Of a stretch of DNA of 64,000 nt, positions 12,797 to 24,209 are shown piece by piece. Origin of the DNA: Fratercula arctica (lineage: Eukaryota > Chordata > Aves > Charadriiformes > Alcidae); assembly GCA_947846985.1 (NCBI GenBank), contig CANTUZ010000025.1:17172100-17236099 (forward strand), read 5' to 3'. Numbering within the stretch: the stretch's first letter is position 1; every line of letters begins with the position of its first letter. Position numbers and translations under genes: made by a program. The notes under the pieces were generated by a model that was given only the letters and a program-made list of their open reading frames with translations, was not told where the DNA came from and made no database searches.

Positions 12797-13854
12797 CTAC
12801 AGCAAAAATCAAACGATTTCTTAAAAACATATAATGCATATAGAAAAAAGTTTCAAAGCACTCATGTGGGTAAAACTAAAAGTTGAATTCTACTTTAACT
12901 GAAAGTTGAACTCCACTTTAAAAAGCTATGGATCAAAGAGCTCAATGCAGTGCAAACTGTAAGAAGATATGGTTTCTTTGTAGAAAATGAAGCCCTGTCT
13001 GCACCAACTAAGAATCCATCCTGCCACAGATCAGAGAGATCACACAGGGGACTCAATTCCTAACTCCAATTCACTGGCGTAAATCAGGAGTGCCTGGAGA
13101 ATTGGGCTTTCCACTAAGATCCATTTTATTTTATGGCAGCTAAACACATCAGAAATTCTTCCCTTGTATGATAGACTCTGCTCAGCTATCTCAGAAAGAC
13201 CACTCCAGAAAAGGTTTATTGCTGTTAAGTGGATAAATTCTTTATAGAGCCAAACAGTCATGTATTATAGGCAAATTCTAATTCTAATAATAAAAAAGGA
13301 TTTTTACACAACCTTAAAGATTCATCATGTATATCACTCTGGAAAAATCTCACAGTAAAAGCACTAAGTAATGTCATGAAGAAACACTAACTGAAAAAAT
13401 GGCCCTGAAACAGAAATGTATAATATAATCTAGCTATATAGTATGCTGTATGAAATTTAAATCACTGATTAGCAAATTTATCCAATTTTATTTTTAAAAT
13501 TTAATCAAATGTAATGCAATAAAGCCCAAGTGAAATATGAACAGAAACATCCCAAGATCTAGCTAACAAATGACTCAGTATCTCATTTTTTCTCCTAAAA
13601 GCATAGATGAAGTCCAATAAAGCCTGTGCGTGTGACTGCTTGAGGCATCTCATTATAAGAACAATTATTCTTACCAAAATTTCACAAATGTTTTTGATGT
13701 ACAGAAACTAAATTCAAGTTGCTCATAAAATCTGTACTCATAAATGCTTGGGGCTGCCTCCTGAGGATATGAGTGTGCAAATAATCATGAAATACTCAGC
13801 TTTTTAGAGATGCAACCTGTTCCCCTGATGGACTTTCACAGCACTACTGCATGG
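12797..13854. other. NTRK2 intron, unique sequence
   Basis: AT-rich intron directly upstream of the LRR-cap exon in the gene's direction. No repeat or gene was recognised. Confidence 0.5.
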
Positions 13855-14508
13855 ACAAGAACTTCTCTACCCACCCTGCGTCAAGTGTCACAGGGGGGAT
13901 AGGGAATGGGGGGGTTACAGTCAGTACATAACAGTTCCTCTCTGCCGCTCCTTCCTCCTCACACTTTTCCCCTGCTCCAGCATGGGTCCTTTCCATGGGC
14001 TGCATTCTTTCAGGAAAAAAACCTCTGCTCCAGCATGGCTTCTCCACAGGCTGCAAGTCCTTCAGGAAACATCCAGCTCCTGCAGTGGGGGGGGTCCTCC
14101 ATGGGCTGCAGTGTGAATAACTGCTCTGGCATGGTCTCTTCCATGGGCTGCAGGGAAATACCTGCTCCACTGTAGTCCTCTCCATGGACTGCAGGTGAAT
14201 ATCTGCTCCAGTGCCTGGAGCACCTTCTCCCCTTCCTTCTTCTCTGACCTTGGTGTTCACACTGCTGTTTCTCACTTTTTTTTTTTATTTTTCTCTCCTC
14301 TTCTGCCTCTCTGGCATTTTTGCCCTTTCTTAAATATGTTTTCACAGAGACACCACCAGCTTTGCTGATTGGCTCAGCTTTGGCCTACGGTGGGTTCGTT
14401 GCCAAGCCAGATGGAACTGGCTCTGTCAGGCAACAGAGGCAGCCACTGGCCTGATCTCAGAAAGGCCACCCCTGCAGCCCCCCTGCTACCAAAACCTTGC
14501 CATGTACA
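13855..14508 (-). mobile_element. partial LTR, avian ERV family A
   Basis: Minus-strand relative of the LTRs at 1444-2126 and 34804-35844. Its 5' end is at 14508 (complement of TGTACATGGCAAGG). It contains several imperfect units built around a CAGCCCATGG-type motif (seen as CCATGGGCTGCA on plus at 13994, 14100 and 14142). The 3' quarter is missing at about 13855, including the polyadenylation region. ORFs on both strands here come from the repeat units. Confidence 0.75.
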
Positions 14509-16815
14509 CCCAGTATAGCAAGACAGAATATGAACATTAGTATCCAGTAGGTCAAAACCTACAACAGGCGTTTTCCAAACAGCAAGATGTACTTTTGATT
14601 TTCTGTTTCATCAATAATTTCCCTTTAAAGGAGAAATCTCCCTTGAAATGTGTCTGAGCAATCCTTTTCTTCCATTGTTTTAAATTGTGTTAACCCCACC
14701 CGAGGAGCCAGGCACATCATAGGCAGGATGCTGGATAGAGCTATGATGGCCCTCCACATACTCTATTGTGAAAAAAAATCTGACTTAGTAGAAGGAAATT
14801 ACAGGACTTTATCTTGTTTGCTGTAATTTTACATCTGTAGCTGGTTTATCCTAAAAGAGGAAACCTTTCAAAGTGTCATCTCCTTCTCTGCAGTATCTGG
14901 AGAATTTTTCCTACCTCACCCTAGTCTGAACTTTTCATCCATTTTGCTTTAAAAGTGTGCTACCAACAAGACGCTTGTCAGATTTAGAACAAGCTCCTCA
15001 GAAGCTATTTATAGCATCATTCTCCTCTTAGATTCTCCCTCCAATACTCTTCCTTCCCTCCTCTTACCAACAGAATTGCTCAACTGATTCTGGTTTTATC
15101 CCTGCTTTTCCACCCTTCAGGCTCAACTCCGCCCCCCCCTTTCCCTTCCCCCACTTCTATTTATCCCACTTTATTGTAATCTTTGTTTGCATAACTTTCC
15201 TAACTTTCATGTGTTTTTTCATCTCTACTGTCCCACTCTTTCCCAAGCCCCTATCTCAGTTTTATATCCTCTCTCTCTCTTAACTTGGGCCCCATCACAT
15301 ATTGCCTCCATACCTCAATTATTAATCAGTTCAGTCTTCACAACATCCATTTTTCCATGCCTTGATCACTCCCAATAACCATTTCCTCTGCATCTACTCC
15401 CATGACACTGAATGTCCATTGTTAAATTCCGATATTAACAATATAAATGTATTTGCACCTACTCTGCATCGCCCAGATGTTTTGCCAATAAATACTATTT
15501 CCCTACCTCATCAAATTAATTCCCATGATTCCTGTCACATATTTACAATGTTTGATTCTGTCATTCTCTGTCCCAAGTCCTTTTTTCTTTCCTTCCGCCC
15601 AGGAGCAAACCAACCTCTTCAAAAAGATCAGCAATTTCTTACATCATCTCAGTGAATAGATATGTAGGGATTTGACTTTGTTCTCCTTCAAAAATCTAAT
15701 AAGCACCCACTTCACCCACAACCTAAAATAAACTGTTTGCCTGAGATGGAGAGGTTCAAGAACAGCCTGATCTGTACTTCAGACTAAATCTTTTAAAGGC
15801 AGCAGACTAATTTCAAGAAAACACCAACAGAACTAAGAGTAGAATATGCCTTTTAAAATGCTGTCACTTCCTTTTTTTACACATCTCCTGAGCTAGAGCA
15901 TATTCACTCTTATATTTCTGCAGTCCAGGGAGCAAATACAACTACAAACTATAGAAGTTACAGCCAAATACACAATCACATTTGCTTTTTGGCACAGACT
16001 GGATATGGCATATGAAGAAACTGGGACTTCAGAAGAAACAAACCCATGCAGGGCATATGGCAACAGGAGTGCTCTGCAACTAGCTAGTCTTTCCGTCAGA
16101 GTGCTCAGCAATCACCAAGTTACAAAAGAAAATTCCAGCAAACAATGTTTCCTAGGCTGCAAAGAAAATAATTATACCAACTTAATTATCAACAAAACAT
16201 ACCTAAGGGGCATAACCTTGTTTGCAGCACTGGGATTTGTTCACTTCATTTCTCACATGCTGAAATAACAACATACACCAGAAAAGGCTGAGGATTTCAA
16301 GGCTGGTGTTGCAATTCCTGGGCTGGTGCTTCAGGCTACTTCTGACCTGTCTCTGAGCTCTAGGAGAGCAGCCTGTTTGTCCCCCCACAATTCTGTCCCT
16401 CCTAAAGCTCTTGTGGGCTCTGTACAGTCCCACATATAAGCAAAGACTACACAAAACAACCATTTCTCTTACATTTTTAACACAGCAGTCCAATTCCAGG
16501 ACTTAGAAATTCTTCTGAGAGAAGTCAGCGTGAAGAACCACTAATCACAGCTTTATACAAAAGACAAAATCCGCCTGCCTTATTATCTGTGCTAATACCC
16601 CCAATCACAAAGTCATTCAAAAACTCTACCTTTTCTGTGAGCCCCAAATTTAATGAAACAAATAAGATGCAACAACATCTGCCATGCAGGCATGCTACAT
16701 CCTTTTTTCCCCTTTTTTACCCTTTAATTCTGTGATTTTGGAATGTATAGCAATATAGAAGTTCTGCTTGAAAAAGCACAGAATAAAAAAGTAATATTAA
16801 AACAATCAACAAATA
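14509..16815. other. NTRK2 intron, unique sequence
   Basis: About 2.3 kb with a pyrimidine-rich stretch near 15000-15600. Several ORFs of 60-97 codons have no recognisable domain. No repeat family was identified. Confidence 0.5.
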
Positions 16816-17517
16816 TATAGAATCATAGAATGTGTTGGGTTGGAAGGGACCTTTAAAGGTCATCTAGTCCAACCCCCCTGCAGTAAGCAGGGACATCTTC
16901 AACTAGATCAGGTTGCTCAGAGCCTCATCAAGCCTGGCCTTGAATGTCTCCAGGGATGGGGCCTCCACCACCTCTCTGGACAACCTGTTCCAGTGTCTCA
17001 CCACCCTCATTGTAAAGAACTTCTTCCTAATGTCTAATCTAAACCTACCCTGCTCTAGTTTAAAACCATTGCCCCTCATCCTATGGCTACATGCCCTTGC
17101 AAACAGCCCCTCCCCAGCTTTCTTGTAGGCCCCCTTCAGGAACTGAAAGGCCACTATAAGGTCTCCCCGGAGCCTTCTCTTCTCCAGGCTGAACAACCCC
17201 AACTCTCTCAGCCTGTCTTCATAGGAGAGGTGCCATTGACCACCACCCTCTGGATGCGACCATCCAGCCAGTTCTTCTTCCCGGGGTTCTCCTTTCTACC
17301 CTTTTTAAAAACGGGTGGGATATTTCCCTTTTCTCCAGTCACTGGGGACTTTGCCTGACTGCCATGACTTTTCAAATATCATGGAGAGTGGCTTGGCAAC
17401 TACATCAGCCAATTCCCTCAGGACTCTGGGATGCATCTCATGCGGTCCCATAGACCTGTGTATGTTCAGGTTCCTCAGGTGGTCACGAACCTTGTCTTCA
17501 CTTACAGTGGGAGGGAC
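16816..17517 (-). mobile_element. older CR1 LINE, left part of a split copy
   Basis: Minus-strand CR1 with its 3' end at the left (ATAGAATCATAGAATG). The C-terminal 99 codons (16903-17202) are open. An internal deletion near 17233 joins the C-terminal region to a short RT piece, and another near 17275 joins to the pre-RT region. It stops at about 17517, where the plus-strand CR1 begins. The pre-RT sequence resumes on the same strand at 22456. Confidence 0.85.
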
Positions 17518-17655
17518 TCAGTCACTTGCCAAGACAAACAGCTCCGGTGCTGGCACGTCAGCAGCGGAGCCAGGCGATCGTGGCAAAAAGGGGCTTTTCC
17601 CGAGTTTTTCTGAGGCTGGGACAAGCCCAGGGAGCATGCAGGGAGTGAAGTAGGG

Positions 17656-18240
17656 TTTGATATATTAAAGCTGTAAACTAATTGAAGTAGGAGCTTAATT
17701 TAGGAGACTAGGCACCTTAAGGCTGTACAAAGAGCAGATGCAACAGTTGTAGTACTAAATGTCAGAACTTATCTCCTATTTTTTAAGAAAGAATGCTTTA
17801 GGACAATATAACCTTGTAGTAGAAGCTTATCTCTCAAAACAAGGGGCCCAGGATTACTAAGGAATGCAGAGACTAGTCAAAGCTAACACTTTTGATGCGC
17901 CAGCAAGAATAAAGGAGTAGAGGCCTGCAGTTGACCCAGAAGTCACAATGATGAAGAGAAGTGGAGGAAGTAAATGACCACCAGATGTCTCTGAAGACCA
18001 CTGAGAGACTCTAGTGCACATGCAGGAGTGGGCAGTAACCTATAATAATGAGTTAATGAATAAGTAATCATTTCTCAGAAAACTAGTGAATATGCACACA
18101 TAGTATGTATTTAAACTGTACATCTAAATCAGTCGGCACGCACATTAAGTGGAGCAATCCCCTGTGTGCCCGGCGCTGCAATAAAGAATACCTGCTTAAT
18201 AGTCACCAAGGCTATTGAGTCTTAACTTCGTCATTTCACT
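17656..18240 (+). mobile_element. solo LTR inserted in the CR1 5' UTR
   Basis: AT-rich insert of about 585 bp inside GC-rich CR1 leader. It starts near TGAAGTAGGG and ends near TTTCACTGCATCA. A polyadenylation signal AATAAAG lies at 18180, followed by a U5-like stretch. The flanks carry repeats of the 11-mer GGGAGCATGCA on both sides, so the target duplication cannot be separated from a local tandem repeat. It differs from families A and B. Confidence 0.65.
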
Positions 18241-18371
18241 GCATCAGGAGCATGCAGGGAGCATGCAGCTTGCGCGAGAGCGGCTGACGAGGCAAGGACG
18301 GAGCCTGCAGCAGCAGCGGCCAGCTCCCATCCCCCTAAAAGGCGGCCCTAGGAAGCTCGAGCGATCAGGAG

Positions 18372-19565
18372 GTGGCATGTCAGACAGGGCGTGGCACGGG
18401 AGAAAGGCTCAGGAGAAGGGCGAGGAAAGCCCAGGAGGGAAGCTCAGCCATGGTCTCTTCCCAAAGGATGCAGCTTCCTGCATCTTCTGCACTTGCCAGA
18501 GCAGACGTAGCCATACAAACTGAGCTTCCATGGAAGCATGCAGCTACCCAGGTTGCCGGCTTCAGGGAGTGCCTTAAAGTCTCAGGGCTAGTGGATGGTA
18601 GAAGAGGGGACAGCTGCATGAGGTGCGACCAGGTGGATGATCTACTCAGCCTGGTAGCAGAGCTAAAAGAGGAAATAGAAAGGCTGCGGAGCATCAGGGA
18701 GAGTGAGAAAGAAATTGATTGGTGGACTCAGACTCTAACCTCCCTGAGTAAAAAACCAGAAGAGCCACCAAAAAAACCCTGAGCTGAAGGAGATCTGGTA
18801 CCTTCCCCCTGCCAGACTGAGGGCAGTGGGCAAAAGGAGGCTAGTGAATGGAGGCTAGTTCGTACTAGGGGAGGCAAGCAAACTCCCTCCTTGCCCATAT
18901 CCCCTAACCAGTATGCTTCCTCCCTGGGGCCCGGGTCAGGGATGTCACTCGAAAACTTCCCAAACTGGTTCGGCCCTCAGACTACTACCCACTGTTGCTC
19001 TTTCACGTGGGTGGTGATGAGGTGGCAACACATAGCCCAAGAACAATCAAGAGAGACTTCAGGGCCTTGGGAAGGTTAATAAGGGAGTCTGGAGCACAGG
19101 TTATCTTTTCTTCTGTTCTCCCAGTTATAGGCAGGGACACTGTAAGAAACATACGTGTGCAATCTCTCAACACGTGGCTCTGTGTCTGGTCACCGCCACA
19201 GTTTTGGGTTTTTCGACAATGGGATGATCTACACGGCACCAGGCTTGTTGGCATTGGGTGGGGCTCATCTTTCTGAAAGGGGGAAGAGGGTGTTTGCTCA
19301 TGAGCTAGCAGAGGTCATTGACCAGGCTTTAAACTGGGCTTGTTGGGGGAGGGGGATGCTACCCGGCTTGCTCGTGACAAGCCAAGGGACAATGCTCCAA
19401 GGTCTGAGGGGTGGGTCACTAGTGAAGGCCCTCAACCCATTGCTCCGAGATGTGCTGGGTACGCTGGCAGCACACTCGAAGTCTTATGGGGACGAGCCAG
19501 GGGCTCCTGAGGAGATCGGAAGCAGGGAGTCACAGACAAAACACCCCAGAGGAAGACCACCTTAA
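18372..19565 (+). pseudogene. CR1 ORF1 remnant
   Basis: CR1 ORF1 encodes an RNA-binding, self-associating protein that often includes an esterase-like domain. The first 136 codons (18372-18782) are open and include a cysteine pair (MRCDQ area) followed by a coiled-coil-like stretch LLSLVAELKEEIERLRS. After a stop at 18780-18782 the reading resumes in other frames: VRPSDYY-type residues near 18980, HVGGDEVATHSP near 19000, and GFFDNGMIYTAPGLL near 19210. The block that would carry the GDS nucleophile is deleted, by comparison with the copy at 28708. It cannot make a working ORF1 protein. Confidence 0.8.
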
Positions 19566-19644
19566 GAGCAGCATGAAGGAAAAGCAAATGCTCCAGCCAG
19601 TGAGACAGCTTCATTGGGGTCCCAGCTGAAATGCCTTTAGGCAA

Positions 19645-22107
19645 ATGCATGCAGCATGGGAAACAAGCAAGAGTTGGAGATGTGCGTATGCCTCCAGGGC
19701 TATGATCTCATTGGCATCACAGAGATGTGGTAGGATGGTTCTTATGATTGGAGTGTTGGAATGGATGGATACCGACTCTTCAGGAAGAAAGGCTGGGAAG
19801 ACGAGGAGGGGGTGTTGCCCTCTATGTCAATGAACAGCTGGAGTCCATGGAGCTCCACCTGGGGATGGATGAAGACCTAACGGAGAGCTTATGGGTCAAG
19901 ATTAAAGGGAATGCAGGGACAGGTGACATTACAGTAGGGGTCTGCTACAGGCCACCTGACCAGGACGACAGAGCGGACGAGGCCCTCCATAGACAGATAG
20001 GAGCGGCATCGCATTCACAGACCCTGGTCCTCGTGGGGGACTTCAACCAACCCGATATATCTGTTGGAAGGACAACACAGCGGGGCACAAGAAATCCAGG
20101 AAGTTCTTGGAATGTGTCAATGACAACTTCCTTCTTCAAATGGTAGAGGAGCCAACAAGGAGAGGAGCTATGCTGGACCTTGTCCTTACCAACAAGGAGG
20201 GGCTGGTGGTGAGTGTCAAGCTCAAGGGTAGCCTTGGCTGCAGTGATCATGAAATGGTAGAATTCAAGATCCTTCGGACAGTGAGGAGAGCACGCAGCAA
20301 GCTCACTACCCTGGACTTCAGGAGAGCACACTTTGGCCTCTTGAGGGACCTGCTTGGCAGGGTAACATGGGAAAAAGTACTGGAGGGGAGGGGGGCCCAA
20401 GAGAGCTGGTTAGTATTCAAATATCACCTCCTCCAAGCTCAGGAGCGGTGCATCCCAAGAAAGAAGAAGTCAGGCAAAAATGTCAGGAGGCCTGCATGGC
20501 CTTGGACAAGCTCAAAAGTAAAAAGTAGGCCTACAGAGGGTGGAAGCAAGGATGGGTAGACTAGGTGAGACAGAGAAACTGTCTGAGTGACCAGGAACCA
20601 CATTAGGCAAGCTAAAGCCCAGACAGAATTAAAACTGGCCAGGGACATCAAGGGCAACAAGACAAACTTCTATAAGTACGTCTGAGACAAAGGCAAGACT
20701 AGGGAAGATGTGGGCCCTCTCCAGAAGGAGACAGGAGACCTGGTCACCCAGGATATGGAGAAGGCTGAGGTGCTGAATGACTTTTTTGCCTTGGTCTTCA
20801 CCGGCAAGGGCTCTAACCACACTGCCCAAGTTGCAGAAGGCAAAGGCAGGGTCTATGAGAATGAAGAACCACCCACTGTAGGAGAAGATCAGGTTCGAGA
20901 CCATCTGAGGAACCAGAAGGTGCACAAGTCCATGGGACCTGATGAAATCCATCCACGGGTCCTGAGGGTGCTGGCAGATGAAGTCGCCAAGCCGCTTTCC
21001 ATCATATTTGAAAAGTCATGGCAGTCTGGTGAAGTTCCCACTGACTGGAAAAGGGGAAACATAACCCCCATTTTCAAAAAGGGAAGACCCAGGGAACTAC
21101 AGACCAGTCAGTCTCACCTCTGTGCCTGGCAAGATCATGGAGCAGATCCTCCTGGAATCTCTGCTAAGGCACATGGAAAATAAGGAGGTGATCGGTGATA
21201 GCCAACATGGCTTCACCAAGGGCAAATCATGCCTGACAAATTTGGTGGCCTTCTATGATGTTGCCACAGCATTGGTAGATAAGGGGAGAGCAACTGACGT
21301 CATCTACCTGGACTATGCAAAGTGTTTGACGCTGTCCTGCATGACATCCTTGTCTCTAAATTGGAAAGGCATGGATTTGATGGATGGACCACTTGGTACA
21401 TAAGGAACTGCCTAGATGGCTGCCCTCAAAGGGTTGCAGTCAATGGCTCAATGTCCACATGGAAACCAGTGATGAATGGCATTCCTCAGGGGTCAGTACT
21501 GGCACCAGTGCTGTTTAACATCTTTGTCGGTGACATGGACAGTGGGACTGAGTGCACCCTCAGCAAGTTTGCCGATGACACCAAGCTGTGTGGCATGGTC
21601 GACACACTGGAGGGAAGGGATGCCATCCAGAGGGACCAGGACAGCCTTGAGAGGTGGGCCTGTGCGAGTCTCATGAAGTTCAACCAGGCCAAGTGCAAGG
21701 TCCTGCACCTGGGTCATGGCAATCCCAGGCACAAATACAGGTTGGGTGGAGAATGGCTGGAGAGCAGCCCTGAGGAGAAGGACTTGGGGGTGCTGGTGGA
21801 CGAGAAGCTCAACATGAGCAGGCAATGCGCACTTGCAGCCCAGAAAGCCAACCGCATCGTGGACTGCATCAAAAGAAGCATGGCCAGCAGGTCGAGGGAG
21901 GCGATTCTGCCCCTCTACTCTGCTCTGGTGAGACCCCACCTGGAGTACTGCGTCCAGCTCTGGAGTCCTCACCACAAGAAGGACATGGACCTGTTGGAAC
22001 GGGTCCAGCGGAGGGCCACGAAGATGATCTGGGGATTGAAACAACTCCCCAATGAATACAGGCTGAGAGAGTTGGGGTTGTTCAGCCTGGAGAAGAGAAG
22101 GCTCTGA
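19645..22107 (+). pseudogene. CR1 ORF2 remnant (endonuclease and reverse transcriptase)
   Basis: ORF2 supplies the endonuclease that nicks the target and the reverse transcriptase that copies the element. The endonuclease starts near MGNKQELE (19660); a stop replaces the second Trp of the ETWW-type motif, and a frame change follows near 20110. VLVGDFNQPDI carries the Asp/Asn pair, and CSDHEMV the terminal Asp-His. RT blocks include [12 protein letters not shown] (21205), [11 protein letters not shown] and KFADDTKLC. The last long frame (21322-22107) ends at an early TGA at 22105-22107, inside the C-terminal region. The inverted copy at 30093-31133 has the same TGA. Confidence 0.85.
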
Positions 22108-22455
22108 GGAGACCTTATAGCAGCCTTCCAGTCCCTAAAGGGGGCCTACAGGAAGGATGGGGAGGGACTCTTTATCAGGGAGTGTAATGATAGGACATGG
22201 GGCAACGGCTTCAAACTGAAAGAGGATAGATTTAGATTGGATATCAGGAAGAAATTCTTTACTGTAAGGGTGGTGAGGCGCTGGAACAGGTTGCCCAGGG
22301 AAGTTGTGGATGCCCCATCCCTGGAAGTGTTCAAGACCAGGCTGGATGAGGCTTTCAGCAGCCTGGTCTAGTGGGAGGTGTCCCTGCCCATGGCCGGGGA
22401 GTTGGAACTAGATGATCTTTAAGGTCCCTTCCAACCCAAACCATTCTGTGATTCT

Positions 22456-22620
22456 GTGACTTTGTCCCGCAGGTCCCCGTCTTGCAGTCCTTTGACTTTG
22501 GAGGCATGAGGAGAGAGGCTGGCAGTGAAGACCGAGGCAAAAAAGTTACTGAGAACCTCAGTCTTCTCCTTGTCTGTTTACAAATTCTTCATTACTAAAT
22601 GAAGTATTACAATGAAGTTC
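22456..22620 (-). mobile_element. older CR1 LINE, right part of a split copy
   Basis: Minus-strand CR1 from just upstream of the RT: read on minus it contains the FFA-VFT-type stretch seen also at 20780 on plus. It continues the copy at 16816-17517 across the inserted plus-strand element. The boundary near 22620 is approximate. Confidence 0.65.
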
Positions 22621-22720
22621 AAAGAATTTGAGAAAACAAAAATATTGTTCAATAGCCAACCACAAGCATAGCAGCTGTGGAGCCAATATGATATAAGAAT
22701 ATGAGATAAAGACTTCATTT

Positions 22721-23815
22721 CAAAATGTTGCTAAAATGGAGAGACATGGATTTGATGGATGGACCACACTCAAAGAGCTGCGCTCAACGGCTCAGTGTCC
22801 AGGGGGAGACCAGTGATGAGTGGGGTCCCTCAGGGGTCTGTATCAGGACCAGTTGTTATTTAACGACTTTGTCAGGGACACGGACAGTGGGATTGAGTGC
22901 ACCCTCAGCAAGTTTGCCGACGACACCAAGCTGTGTGGCACGGTCGACACACTGGAGGGAAGGGATGCCATGCAGAAGGACCTGGAGAAGCTTGAGAGGT
23001 GGGCCCATGCGAACTTTATGAAGTTCAACCAGGCCAAGTACAAATACAGGCCCTGTTGAACTGGGGTTGCCTGCATCAGGGCAATCCCAAACAGAAATAC
23101 AGGCTGTGTGATGAGTGGATTGAGAGCAGCCCTGAGGAGGAGGACTTGGGGGTACTGGAGGATGAAAAACTGAATATGACCTAGCAATGTGTGCTCACAG
23201 CCCAGAAAGCCAACCGCATCGTGGACTGCATCAAAAGAAGCATGGCCAGCAGGTCGAGGGAGGTGATTCTGCCCCTCTACTCTGCTCTGGTGAGACCCCA
23301 CCTGGAGTACTGTGTCCAGCTCTGGAGCTCCCAGAATAAGAAAGACATGGACCTGCTTGAGCGGGTCCAGAGAAGGGCCACGAAGATGATCTGGGGATTG
23401 AAACAACTCCCCTATGAGGACAGGCTGAGAGAGTTGGGGTTGTTCAGCCTGGAGAAGAGAAGGCTCCAGGGAGACCTTATTGGGGCCTTCCAGTAGTTAA
23501 AAGGGGCCAACAGGAAAGATGGGGAGGGACTCTTTATCAGGGAGTATAGCAATAGGATGAAGGGTAACAGTTTTAAACTGAAAGAGGGTAGATTCAGATT
23601 AGATATCAGGAAGAAATTCTTTACTGTGAGGGTGGTGAGACACTGGAACAGGTTGCCCAGAGAAGCTGTGGCTGCCCCATCCCTGGAAGTGTTCAAGGCC
23701 AGGCTGGATGGGGCTTTGAATAACCTGATCTAGTGGGAGGCGTCCCTGCCCATGGCAGGGGGGTTGGAACTACATGATCTTTAAGCTCCCTTCCAACCCA
23801 AACCATTCTATGTTC
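22721..23815 (+). mobile_element. CR1 LINE, 5'-truncated
   Basis: Plus-strand CR1 starting in the RT ([11 protein letters not shown]) and ending [23 protein letters not shown] is intact, but a small insertion near 23040 and a stop at 23180 break the frame. The next 101 codons (23191-23496) are open. It is the same group as 17518-22460 but clearly diverged from it. It lies about 325 bp from the NTRK2 exon at 24141. Confidence 0.9.
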
Positions 23816-24140
23816 TGCAGATGGCTGTATTTTTTATTAGCTCAAATACAAGCACTAGTAGTTTTGCGTGAAATAATCTCATAAAAAGTATTTTAAAGTT
23901 GAAGGGAGAAGGCTATTTTGGTTTATAGATTTATGTTAAAACATACACAATCTTTTCTGAAGGCCTGGAAGTAAAATCTCTCTGCACTTATGTCACTGGC
24001 AACATATTTGCTGCCTTCTTCGGATCAGAATTTAATTTCTAATCTTTGATGGACCTGTAGGTTCAAAAGAACAAACTTCAAAGTCGTGTTCTTTCATTGC
24101 TAGCCACAAATAAAATTTATTTTAAAAAATGACAACTCAC

Positions 24141-24209
24141 AGATCAGACAAACCCAGATGGTGAAAAGGCTTCTTGGACAAAGTTGAGATCTTGTTTCTG
24201 GATAAATTG
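24141..24209 (-). CDS. NTRK2: NTRK2 exon, leucine-rich repeat
   Basis: This 69-bp exon encodes one leucine-rich repeat of TrkB. It begins after a CCCGTAG acceptor (24210 onward on the minus strand) and ends before a GTGAGT donor (24140-24135). One leading base completes an Ile codon and two trailing bases start a Leu codon, so the phase fits the exons on both sides. The codons read NLSRNKISTLSKKPFHHLGL and on through SD, an LRR pattern with leucines at regular spacing. It lies between the two perfect inverted CR1 arms at 21420-22460 and 30093-31133. Some residues, such as KPFHH, differ from the avian sequence I recall, so sequence confirmation matters. Confidence 0.93.

Larger units (their letters stand above)
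17518..22460 (+). mobile_element. near-full-length CR1 LINE with 5' UTR, ORF1 and ORF2
   Basis: Plus-strand element of about 4.35 kb once the inserted LTR (about 17656-18240) is removed. It has a GC-rich 5' segment (17518-18370), ORF1 (18372-19565, broken), and ORF2 endonuclease and RT (about 19640-22107, broken). The 3' tail ends TTCTGTGATTCTGTGA at 22460. Most avian CR1s are strongly 5'-truncated, so this length is unusual. The right 1041 bp has a perfect inverted copy at 30093-31133. Both ends abut parts of one older minus CR1 (16816-17517 and 22456-22620), showing insertion into it. Confidence 0.88.

Noticed and set aside
14721..14760. tRNA-like stretch GGATAGAGCTATGATGG
   Set aside because: No paired arms or B-box follow; not a tRNA gene.
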